This document shows, in pieces, positions 55,658 to 63,313 of a DNA stretch of 64,000 nt (the stretch's first letter is position 1; each line of letters opens with the position of its first letter). Where the stretch lies: contig CANQVE010000003.1 in NCBI GenBank assembly GCA_947627205.1, forward strand, positions 1-64,000. The letters run 5' to 3'. The position numbers and the translations under genes are program-made. The stretch comes from an uncultured Clostridia bacterium. Lineage in GTDB: Bacteria; Bacillota; Clostridia; Oscillospirales; Ruminococcaceae. Below the pieces are notes generated by a model. That model was given only the letters and a program-made list of their open reading frames with translations. It did not search any database and was not told the origin of the DNA.

Positions 55658-56241
55658 CCGACAAAGAAGAATTTATATCCATTTACAAGGAAAAAATAAC
55701 CCGCGACGGCTCGGATAAGCTCCTTGATTTTCTCGAAAACAAAAGCGATTTCTTTACCGCGCCCGCATCTACGAAATACCACAGCGCTTTTGAGGGCGGA
55801 CTGCTCCGTCATTCTCTGAATGTTTACAAATGCCTTGTGGATTATCTTGAAAGACCGAGAGTAAAGGAAGTCTACGGCATTCATGCAAACGAGGAGACTA
55901 TCGCCATAACCGCTCTTTTGCACGACGTCTGCAAAGTGAATACTTATAACGTGTCATACCGCAACTCCAAAAACGATAAAACAGGGCAATGGGAAAAAGT
56001 ACCTTTCTATTCCGTAACCGACAATCTCCCCTACGGTCACGGCGAAAAGAGCGTTTATATGATAAGCGGGTTTATGAGGCTCACCCGCGATGAAGCAATG
56101 GCTATTCGCTGGCACATGGCGTTTTCGGGAATTGAGGACAAAAACACCATAGGAAGAGCTTTAGAAATGTTCCCGCTCGCATTTGCTCTTGCAACGGCTG
56201 ATATGGAAGCGAGCTACTTTTTAGAAAAAACCGTTGACTAA
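55654..56241 (+). CDS. HD-domain phosphohydrolase
   Basis: A 195-aa HD superfamily protein. Metal ligands: RHSLNVYKC (His), TALLHDVCKV (HD), HGEKSVYMI and IRWHMAF (His). Substrate unknown; relatives hydrolyse phosphodiesters or nucleotides. Start overlaps the upstream stop (ATGA), so the two proteins are made together. The C-terminus ends MEASYFLEKTVD. A diverged second copy of this end, MEASYFLEKNPE with stop, lies at about 56388-56424 in the following gap. Confidence 0.88.
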   Translation: MTDKEEFISIYKEKITRDGSDKLLDFLENKSDFFTAPASTKYHSAFEGGLLRHSLNVYKCLVDYLERPRVKEVYGIHANEETIAITALLHDVCKVNTYNVSYRNSKNDKTGQWEKVPFYSVTDNLPYGHGEKSVYMISGFMRLTRDEAMAIRWHMAFSGIEDKNTIGRALEMFPLAFALATADMEASYFLEKTVD

Positions 56242-56440
56242 AAGTAATTTTAGTTCAAACGTTGCGCGTCAATCAAAAGAGTTTTAAACCAACAGAGATA
56301 AGAGGTAAGATGTAAGAATTTTTCAGCAAACAAGTTTTCGATCAAACTCTTACCTCTTACTTCTTACATCTTACATCTAAACGGATATGGAAGCGAGTTA
56401 TTTCTTAGAGAAAAATCCCGAATAAATGTCGGGTAATTTC
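56242..56440. repeat. Insertion of inverted heptamers and duplicated gene end
   Basis: Family 2 heptamers read AGATAAGAGGTAAGATG (56286-56312, plus) and, inverted, CTCTTACCTCTTACTTC and onward (56346-56380). Directly after, 56385-56425 repeats the last 36 nt of the HD gene (codons D-M-E-A-S-Y-F-L-E-K) with mainly synonymous differences, then N-P-E and TAA. The gap thus separates two alternative ends of one gene. Confidence 0.85.
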
Positions 56441-56463
56441 GGATATATAAGGGGTTATAATTT

Positions 56464-57486
56464 ATGAAGAATTTTGACGGATTTAACAAGGGCGTAAATT
56501 TCGGCGGGTGGCTGTCGCAGTGCGACTATTCAAAGGACAGGCTCGAAAATTTCATAACAGAGGCGGATTTCGAGCGCGTTTCACACTGGGGGATAGACCA
56601 TGTGAGAGTGCCCGTTGACTATAATGTCATTCAGACCGAGGACGGCGCTTATAAAGACGACGGATTTAAGTATGTCGAAAATGCAATATTGTGGTGCAGA
56701 AAGTACGGGCTGAATATGGTCCTCGACTTGCACAAGACCTGCGGGTTTGTGTTTGATGATCCGAATTATGTCGGATTTTTCGAGGACGAAAAGCTGAGAG
56801 AGCGGTTTGTTGAATTGTGGAAAGAAATTTCGCGCAGGTTCGGGAAATACTCGGACACGGTGGCGTTTGAACTTTTGAATGAAGTCACCGAGCCTAAATA
56901 CAACAAAATCTGGAATGAAACCGCGAAGAAAGCAATTTTGGCGATCCGCGGAATATGCCCCGATGTTAAAATTTTGCTCGGAGGTTATCACAACTGCGCG
57001 ATAGAGGCAATTTTTGACCTTGACATACCGACCGACAAAAACGTTGTGTTCAATTTCCACTGCTACGAGCCGATAATATTCACTCATCAGGGCGCGTATT
57101 GGGTGGACAGAATGAAGCCCGATTTTAGGATAACTTATCCTCAAACCGCCGCTGTTTATGCCGAGGAAACCAAAAAGATAAACGCACATCTTACGCCCGA
57201 ACTTGAAAAATTCGGCGAAAAACAGCTTGACTACACCTTTTTCGTAAACAGTTTCAAGCCCGTTGTTGATTATTGTAATGAGCACGATATCGCGCTGTAC
57301 TGCGGGGAATACGGGTTTATCGACCTCGCCGATAAGGAAAGCGGACTGCGCTGGCTGAAAGACATAAACAAGGCGTTTGAAGAACTGAATATCGGCAGAG
57401 CTATTTGGAGCTACAAGCAGATGGATTTCGGACTTATAGACGACGGGAACAGCGAGATACTTGACGAGATGATAAAGTATTTATAA
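56464..57486 (+). CDS. Cytoplasmic GH5 beta-glycanase (cellulase family)
   Basis: A 340-aa single-domain GH5 barrel. Catalytic acid/base Glu140 in AFELLNEVTEP and nucleophile Glu282 in LYCGEYGFID; WGIDHVRVPVDYN and FNFHCYEPI also fit. No signal peptide, carbohydrate-binding module or dockerin, so it should work inside the cell on imported oligosaccharides, unlike most cellulases. Start follows AAGGGG. Exact beta-glycosidic substrate unknown. Confidence 0.88.
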   Translation: MKNFDGFNKGVNFGGWLSQCDYSKDRLENFITEADFERVSHWGIDHVRVPVDYNVIQTEDGAYKDDGFKYVENAILWCRKYGLNMVLDLHKTCGFVFDDPNYVGFFEDEKLRERFVELWKEISRRFGKYSDTVAFELLNEVTEPKYNKIWNETAKKAILAIRGICPDVKILLGGYHNCAIEAIFDLDIPTDKNVVFNFHCYEPIIFTHQGAYWVDRMKPDFRITYPQTAAVYAEETKKINAHLTPELEKFGEKQLDYTFFVNSFKPVVDYCNEHDIALYCGEYGFIDLADKESGLRWLKDINKAFEELNIGRAIWSYKQMDFGLIDDGNSEILDEMIKYL

Positions 57487-57510
57487 TTATTTACAATAAG
57501 GAGAAAAAAT

Positions 57511-58227
57511 ATGTTTTTCAAAGATCTTTTCAGCAAACCTGACAGCAATTCTTCTAAAAAACAACAAGAAAAAATTACGTTCAGCAACAAATCAGACCAA
57601 CAAGGCGGCTTTGAAAAAGTCGTCCTTACCACAAGCAAAGATCTGTCACGGCTCTATAGCGGAGCCCAATCTTTGGCAAAGATGTTCGAGAGCCTGCACG
57701 AAGATCCCGATATGCGTCTGCTTATCGCATCGGGAACAACGGGATATGTCTGCCATGAAACGGTAAAAGCAAAGGGCGAAAAGTTTGATGTGAGGGAAAC
57801 AAATGACGGGAGACATTTTTATTTCGGAGACGCAATAAACCGTTATTTCTTTGAAAACAGCAATTCGGTCTTTACTTATCTGGGCGGATATTATCAGCAC
57901 AAATTCCACGGAAAAGATGTTCCCGACATAAATGCTGCCATAATGCAGGGCGTTACCGACATAGGAAATGAGAACTATCTGATATGGGGAAAGTATAGGC
58001 CCGATGATGTCTTTAAATTTGCACTGACGGGCTGGATGGGGCTGTACCGCCAAAAAGCAGAGGAAATCTGTAAAAGCGCGGACGAATGGCCGCAGCTGTT
58101 CGGAATAACACTTCAGGAAATTCTTTTGCATATAAACGGCGATCCCGACGAATTATACCGAAAGGCGTTGGAATGTGCCATGTACCTTTCCAGAATGGAT
58201 ATTGATTCGCAAAAGAAGCCGATATAA
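57511..58227 (+). CDS. Uncharacterised protein, tandem paralogue A
   Basis: 238 aa, soluble, not recognised. N-terminus MFFKDLFSKPDSNSSKKQQE is short and basic/polar, then a helical segment, then a conserved core (about 65-238): TGYVCHETVKAKGEKF, TNDGRHFYFGDAINRYF, GNENYLIWGKYRPDDVFKF and the end MDIDSQKKPI. The core resembles no family I know. AAGGAG precedes the ATG. 43 bp separate it from paralogue B. Confidence 0.75.
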   Translation: MFFKDLFSKPDSNSSKKQQEKITFSNKSDQQGGFEKVVLTTSKDLSRLYSGAQSLAKMFESLHEDPDMRLLIASGTTGYVCHETVKAKGEKFDVRETNDGRHFYFGDAINRYFFENSNSVFTYLGGYYQHKFHGKDVPDINAAIMQGVTDIGNENYLIWGKYRPDDVFKFALTGWMGLYRQKAEEICKSADEWPQLFGITLQEILLHINGDPDELYRKALECAMYLSRMDIDSQKKPI

Positions 58228-58240
58228 TAACGTTTACAAC

Positions 58241-58263
58241 CTTTAGAGGTAAGAGGTCAAGGA
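58241..58263. repeat. Heptamer array, family 2, forming the ribosome site of paralogue B
   Basis: TTAGAGG-TAAGAGG-TCAAGGAG lies 6 nt before the ATG at 58270, so the repeat itself supplies the AAGGAG. A matching array follows paralogue B at the same distance from its stop codon (59014-59049). Confidence 0.8.
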
Positions 58264-58269
58264 GATATT

Positions 58270-58998
58270 ATGTTTTTCAAAAATCCTTTCAAGAAAACAA
58301 AAACCGACAGTTCTTTTACAGAACAGGAAGAAAAATTTATTGCGTCTTTTCATGATACGCAAACCCCTAAACAAAGTAATTCCGACGCAAACGCTTCCGT
58401 TGCGTTTGATGATGTATATCGACTTTCACAAGAAGCAGAACGGTTTATAAAGATGTTTGAAGTTGTGCATAAAGACGCTGAACCGCGTTTGCTTGCTGCG
58501 GCGGGAGTTACGGGATATGTCTGTCATGAAACGGTAAAGGAGAAAAACGAAAAGTTTATCGAGCTTGGAACAAATGACGGCAGAAAATTTTATTTCGGAG
58601 ACGCGGTAAACTCATATCTCCTTGAAAATAATTTTTCGGTCTTAAGTTTTCTGAACGGTTATTACAAAAACAAATTTCCCGAAAGAGATGTTCCCGATAT
58701 ACACGCTTTTGCAAGGCAGGGCGTTGACAACGCGGGAAATGAAAACTATCTGATATGGGGAAAATTCCCGCCCGACGAGGTTTACAAATTAGTAAGAAAA
58801 AGCTGGTTCGGGATATATCAGAAAGCGACAGCAGAAGTCTGCAAAAGCGCAAACGAATGGCCGGTGCTGTTTGGTATCGTGCTTCAGGGTGTTCTTTTAC
58901 ATATTGACGGAAATCCCGACGAATTGTACGGCAAAGCCTTGGAATGTGCTATGCACCTTTCTAAAATGGATATTGATTCGCAAAAGAAACCTATATAA
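58270..58998 (+). CDS. Uncharacterised protein, tandem paralogue B
   Basis: 242 aa, co-linear with paralogue A and clearly similar from about residue 45 on (TGYVCHETVKEKNEKF, TNDGRKFYFGDAVNSYL, GNENYLIWGKFPPDEVYK, identical last ten residues). The first 60 residues differ more, apart from the shared MFFK start. Function unknown; it precedes the Ter cluster but is separated from it by a terminator. Confidence 0.75.
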   Translation: MFFKNPFKKTKTDSSFTEQEEKFIASFHDTQTPKQSNSDANASVAFDDVYRLSQEAERFIKMFEVVHKDAEPRLLAAAGVTGYVCHETVKEKNEKFIELGTNDGRKFYFGDAVNSYLLENNFSVLSFLNGYYKNKFPERDVPDIHAFARQGVDNAGNENYLIWGKFPPDEVYKLVRKSWFGIYQKATAEVCKSANEWPVLFGIVLQGVLLHIDGNPDELYGKALECAMHLSKMDIDSQKKPI

Positions 58999-58999
58999 A

Positions 59000-59335
59000 G
59001 CGGTTACAGCTTTTAGAGGCAAGAGATAAGAAGTAAGAGGTAAGAGCCTAAAGGAGCTTTTAAGAGTTAAAGTTTTTTGGTGTTCAGAGAAAGAGGTTAG
59101 AGGCTAGAGTTTAAACTCCAGCCTCTTTTCTTTTTATGCGTTTATTCAGCGGACAGCCTTTCGGCTATTACTGACTACTGTAAACTGTACCCTGTCAACT
59201 GCCAACAGGGGTTGCGAGGGCGGAAAGCCCCGCAAATTTCCCCTTTCCCCTCGGGAAAGGGGGTTAGGGGGATATGCGAACATTTTTCGGCTTGATTTCT
59301 TACCTCTTACCTCTTACATCTTACTTCTTTTTTTA
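59000..59335. repeat. Mosaic repeats between paralogue B and the Ter cluster
   Basis: No gene. Family 2 heptamers in plus orientation (59014-59049, 59089-59107) and minus orientation (59297-59334). Between them: a terminator, an AGCGGACAGCCTTTCGGCT hairpin module, a family 1 array (59166-59203), and a CCCTTTCCC/GGGAAAGGG hairpin as at 52872. Confidence 0.75.
59100..59135 (+). terminator. Intrinsic terminator after paralogue B
   Basis: GAGGCTAGAG/CTCCAGCCTC around TTTAAA, then TTTTCTTTTTATGCG. Nearly identical to the terminator at 24174-24207 on the other strand. Confidence 0.85.
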
Positions 59336-59343
59336 TTGAAGTC

Positions 59344-59372
59344 TTGACTTCTGGGATAAGTTGTTGTATAAT
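59344..59372 (+). promoter_or_regulatory. Sigma-A promoter of the Ter cluster
   Basis: TTGACT (59344-59349), 17-bp spacer, TATAAT (59367-59372); start codon of the vWA gene at 59415. Confidence 0.85.
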
Positions 59373-59414
59373 TGAATTAGATATCGGCGAAAAAATAAAA
59401 AGGAGAATAATTCC

Positions 59415-60062
59415 ATGTCAGACTTTTCACGCAGACTTCCCGTTTATTTGCTGCTGGACTGTTCGGGCTCAATGATGGGCGAACCCATAGAAGCAGTAAA
59501 ACAAGGCATAAAGGCGCTCCTTTCGGAATTGAGAGGCGATCCCCAGGCGCTCGAAACAGCGTATCTCTCGGTCATCACTTTCGACAGCTCCGCAAGACAG
59601 GTCACACCGCTCACCGAACTGTTACAGTTTAAAGAACCCGAGATATCCGCAGGCGGCGCAACGGCGCTCGGCGAAGCGCTGAATGTCCTCATGAACTGCG
59701 TAGAAACGGAAGTCAGAAAGTCTACGGAAACTCAAAAGGGCGACTGGCGGCCGCTTGTGTTTATCCTTACTGACGGCTCGCCGACAGATACCGAAACTTT
59801 CAGAGAGGCAGTCGCAAAAGTGCGGAATATGAAAGCCGCAAACATTATAGCCTGCGCGGCAGGTTCAAACGCAAATACCGCTTATCTTAAACAGATAACC
59901 GAAAGCGTTTTGATGATGAACTCGCTTTCGGCGGGAGATATGGCGCAGTTCTTTGCGTGGGTATCGGGTTCTGTAAAGACGTCCTCTAAGAGCCTTGACG
60001 CTAAACCGGGCGGAAATATCGAGCTTCCGCCGCCTCCGCAGGGATTTGTGGTAGTTCCCTGA
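59415..60062 (+). CDS. vWA-domain protein, TerY-like
   Basis: 215 aa, one von Willebrand A domain. The metal (MIDAS) site is DCSGSM at 15-20, the middle Thr in GGATALGEAL, and TDGSPTD. In Ter stress systems TerY pairs with a PP2C phosphatase and a kinase (TerY-P triad). A Pro-rich tail ELPPPPQGF ends it. No signal peptide: cytoplasmic. 28 bp before the PP2C gene. Confidence 0.9.
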   Translation: MSDFSRRLPVYLLLDCSGSMMGEPIEAVKQGIKALLSELRGDPQALETAYLSVITFDSSARQVTPLTELLQFKEPEISAGGATALGEALNVLMNCVETEVRKSTETQKGDWRPLVFILTDGSPTDTETFREAVAKVRNMKAANIIACAAGSNANTAYLKQITESVLMMNSLSAGDMAQFFAWVSGSVKTSSKSLDAKPGGNIELPPPPQGFVVVP

Positions 60063-60090
60063 AAGCGCTCTGTAATAAGGAGAACGCCTT

Positions 60091-61632
60091 ATGAATGAAA
60101 TAATTGAGAGCAAGACAAACGAAGCCCTCGGAAATGACGAACTTTTAGCTCACAGAACGGAAAATCCCGAAATCGGCGGAACAATGCCGAATAATTCGGA
60201 TAATACCGAGCAGGAGGAGAACAATATAGAAGCGCCGAAAGTGTCGCTTGAAAAAAAGGGAAAAGCTGTAATTGAAAGCAGTGAGCAGGAAAATGCCGAA
60301 GCTGAAAGCAACGAACTTGAAAATAACGAGCATTTGATTGCCGAAAGCGAAAGCTCCTGCGAAAGCGAAAATTACCTTGTAAATTCGGAAGATGTAAACT
60401 TGAACGAAAGCACCGAAACCGCTCCCGAAAAGATAAAACCGCTCACAAACGAAGAAGTGACGGAGCATACCTCGGCGCTCTGGAAATATAACCCCATTCC
60501 CGAAAACGAGCCCGAGCCTTTTCCCGAATATCTGACGGCGTTTAAGCAATATCCGAAAAGCACCGTTATCGGCGCGCGCGTCAGAGGAAAAAAGCACAAG
60601 CACGAGGGAACAAACTGCGACGATTGGTTTGAAACGGCAAATTTTGAGGATATAACGTTTATAGCGGTGTCCGACGGAGCAGGCTCAAAGAAGTTCTCGC
60701 GAATAGGTGCGCGGGCTTCCTGCAAAGCGGCGGTCGGGTATCTTTTAAGTGCGTTTGAAGAACTGTATGCCGAAAACAGCGGACTTAGAGAAGATTTAAA
60801 ACTCGGTCTTTCGGACGGGAAATGTATAGAAGCCTGCCGTGTTCTTGCTGAAAAAGTGAGGTCTTCCGTTATAAAGGCATATAAGGCGGTAGAAGCCGCA
60901 TTTTATATGAGAAAGACCGACAGCGCGTATGAAAAGGTCTTGGGCAGAGGCTTAAAGATAAATGACTTTTCGGGGACGCTTTTAATTGCCGTTATTATTC
61001 CGACGGGCGAAGCGAAAGAAAACCTCGTTATTTCCTGTCAGATAGGCGACGGAGCGATAGCTGTACTTGACACAAAGGGCGGGTTTGAAAATTCGCTGAA
61101 ACTTATGGGCGTACCCGACGGCGGCGATTTTTCGGGAGAAACGGAGTTTCTGACTTCCCCGAAAACAAGGACGGAAGAAGCTCTTAAAAACAGGACGAAG
61201 ATAGCCGTGACTTCTGCGGATATGCTTTTTGTAATGACGGACGGCGTTGCGGATGATTATTTTCCGAACGAAACGGAAATGCACAGGCTTTATCTTGACC
61301 TTTTAATAAACGGCATACTCGGCGAAAACGAGTTTTCGGAGCTTACGCAGGAGCAGATGAAGCTGTTCAAGCGCATTCCCGATCCGCTTGTTTATCCGTG
61401 GGTAAATGACAAGAGCGTAAAAATTCCCGTTCAGTATACGAAGAGGATAACGGAGGCTCTGGGACTTTCGCTCGAAGAAATTTTCACGGACAGGACGGCG
61501 GCATATCTTGCGGGGCTTGAAATAAAGTACGACGAGGAGCTTTCACAAGAAGAAAAGCTGAAAATATGGCTGGACAATTATGTTGAAAGAGGCTCGTTTG
61601 ACGACAGAACGCTGGTCGTTGTGTCAATCTGA
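60091..61632 (+). CDS. PP2C-family protein phosphatase of the Ter cluster
   Basis: 513 aa. Residues 1-150 are disordered, rich in Glu, Asn and Ser. The PP2C fold follows (about 165-513): HEGTNCDDWFE, FIAVSDGAGSKKFSRIGA (metal Asp), CQIGDGAIAVLD, FVMTDGVADDYF and SFDDRTLVVVSI (metal Asp). It probably removes phosphates from Ser/Thr in partner proteins; the matching kinase is not in this window and may lie beyond its right edge. Confidence 0.88.
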   Translation: MNEIIESKTNEALGNDELLAHRTENPEIGGTMPNNSDNTEQEENNIEAPKVSLEKKGKAVIESSEQENAEAESNELENNEHLIAESESSCESENYLVNSEDVNLNESTETAPEKIKPLTNEEVTEHTSALWKYNPIPENEPEPFPEYLTAFKQYPKSTVIGARVRGKKHKHEGTNCDDWFETANFEDITFIAVSDGAGSKKFSRIGARASCKAAVGYLLSAFEELYAENSGLREDLKLGLSDGKCIEACRVLAEKVRSSVIKAYKAVEAAFYMRKTDSAYEKVLGRGLKINDFSGTLLIAVIIPTGEAKENLVISCQIGDGAIAVLDTKGGFENSLKLMGVPDGGDFSGETEFLTSPKTRTEEALKNRTKIAVTSADMLFVMTDGVADDYFPNETEMHRLYLDLLINGILGENEFSELTQEQMKLFKRIPDPLVYPWVNDKSVKIPVQYTKRITEALGLSLEEIFTDRTAAYLAGLEIKYDEELSQEEKLKIWLDNYVERGSFDDRTLVVVSI

Positions 61633-62003
61633 AACACGATACTTACAGCGTTGAGAAGCTGTAATAACAAACAGGCTGTATAAACGTAGCTGATGACGGA
61701 GATTGACAGTATACAGTGTACGCATTATCCGCTTTGCGGAAAACGCTGTGTAAAGTGTACAGTAAAATGTATCCGCTTCGCGGAAATTATCAGATTGTTA
61801 TCAAGTCTAAAGGTTTTTTGTATGCCTATAGACTAAAAACAATCTAAATATTGTCCGCCGTAGCGTTTTGCCCAAAGGGCATAATGCGTGGACAACATTA
61901 ACTGTCCACTGTCCACTGTCCACTGTATACTGCTCCCGCGTATCGTCAGCAATTATGCGGAAAAACACAGTCTGAAAAAACAACTTTTAGGAGGAAAAGC
62001 ACT
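61633..62003. repeat. Repeat region between the PP2C and terD genes
   Basis: 371 bp without a gene. Family 1 heptamers in plus orientation (61703-61724, 61747-61771) and, inverted, GTCCACT units (61901-61932). Between them a core (61789-61860) is the reverse complement of the one at 11926-12020, and CCGCTTTGCGG/CCGCTTCGCGG hairpins occur. No promoter for terD is evident. Confidence 0.75.
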
Positions 62004-62582
62004 ATGGCAGTATGTTTGACAAAAGGACAAAAAGTAGATCTTACAAAGGGAAACCCCGGGCTCAGCAAAATAATGATCGGCTTGGGCTGGGATACGAACA
62101 AATATGACGGAGGAGCCGATTTCGACCTCGACGCGGCGGCGTTTTTGCTCGGCGCAGACGGAAAAGTAACAAACGACGGCGATTTCGTTTTCTACGGGAA
62201 TTTAAAGCACAGCTCGGGCGGCGTTGAGCATATGGGCGACAACCTCACAGGCGAGGGCGAGGGCGACGACGAGCAGATAATGGTAGACTTAAAGGCAATT
62301 CCCGCGAATATCGAGAGAATTGATTTCACCGTTACTATCTATGACGCAGATGTCCGCAGACAGAATTTCGGTCAGGTCAGCAACGCTTTTATCCGCGTAG
62401 TTGACAACGAAACAAACACGGAGCTTATACGCTATGACCTCGGCGAAGATTTTTCAATTGAAACGGCTGTAGTAGTAGGCGAGATCTACCGTCACAACGG
62501 CGAATGGAAATTCAACGCCATAGGAAGCGGTTTCCAGGGCGGTCTTTTCGCACTCTGCAAGAATTTCGGAGTTAATGTTTAA
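62004..62582 (+). CDS. terD: TerD family protein 1
   Basis: 192 aa calcium-binding TerD fold: [60 protein letters not shown] and ENRHNGEW-type end ([20 protein letters not shown]). TerD proteins take part in tellurite, phage and membrane stress tolerance, perhaps as membrane-associated scaffolds. AGGAGG before the ATG. Confidence 0.96.
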   Translation: MAVCLTKGQKVDLTKGNPGLSKIMIGLGWDTNKYDGGADFDLDAAAFLLGADGKVTNDGDFVFYGNLKHSSGGVEHMGDNLTGEGEGDDEQIMVDLKAIPANIERIDFTVTIYDADVRRQNFGQVSNAFIRVVDNETNTELIRYDLGEDFSIETAVVVGEIYRHNGEWKFNAIGSGFQGGLFALCKNFGVNV

Positions 62583-62640
62583 GGTTTAACGGTTTTCTGT
62601 TTAAAAGTATTTAACCCCAAAAACAAGGAGGTATATCCCA

Positions 62641-63225
62641 ATGAGCGTTAATCTTACCAAAGGACAAAGAGTAAGCCTTGACAAAAATATGACCATGGCT
62701 CTTATAGGTCTGGGCTGGGACACGAATAAATATGACGGAGGCGCGGATTTCGACCTCGACGCCTGCGCTTTTATGCTCGGAGCAAACGGAAAAGTTCGCA
62801 AGGACGAAGATTTTATCTTCTATGGAAATCTCCAGAGCGAGGACGGCTCTGTTCGTCACACGGGCGATAATCTGACGGGCGAGGGAGAGGGCGACGACGA
62901 AGTTCTTATAATCGACTTTACAAAGATACCCGCGGACATTCAGAAAATTGCCATAACCGTAACTATCTATGACGCGATACCCAGACATCAGAATTTCGGA
63001 CAGGTGTCTAACGCCTATGTGCGCGTTGCGCGTATGGCTGACGAAAACGACACCGTCGGCACGGAAGTTCTGAAATTCGACCTCGCGGAAGAGTTTTCGA
63101 TAGAAACGGGGCTTGTTGTCTGTGAAATTTACAGAAACGGCGCGGACTGGAAGTTCAATGCGGTCGGCGCGGGCTATCAAGGCGGTCTTGAAGCATTGTG
63201 CAAAAGTTTCGGCGTAAACGTTTGA
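62641..63225 (+). CDS. terD: TerD family protein 2
   Basis: 194 aa, paralogue of the preceding gene with all acidic Ca2+-binding stretches: [67 protein letters not shown] before the ATG. Such tandem TerD copies are usual in ter operons. Confidence 0.96.
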   Translation: MSVNLTKGQRVSLDKNMTMALIGLGWDTNKYDGGADFDLDACAFMLGANGKVRKDEDFIFYGNLQSEDGSVRHTGDNLTGEGEGDDEVLIIDFTKIPADIQKIAITVTIYDAIPRHQNFGQVSNAYVRVARMADENDTVGTEVLKFDLAEEFSIETGLVVCEIYRNGADWKFNAVGAGYQGGLEALCKSFGVNV

Positions 63226-63313
63226 GCGTGTGAACGTTGCTGAATATCGGCGCGGGGGCTTTTGGGCTTCCGCGCAGTATTCTTTTAAACAAACAGGAGA
63301 GGGATATGCGGAC

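Noticed and set aside
56286-56380. CRISPR array from the repeated heptamers
   Set aside because: Units are 7 bp, contiguous and without spacers, and no cas gene is in the window.
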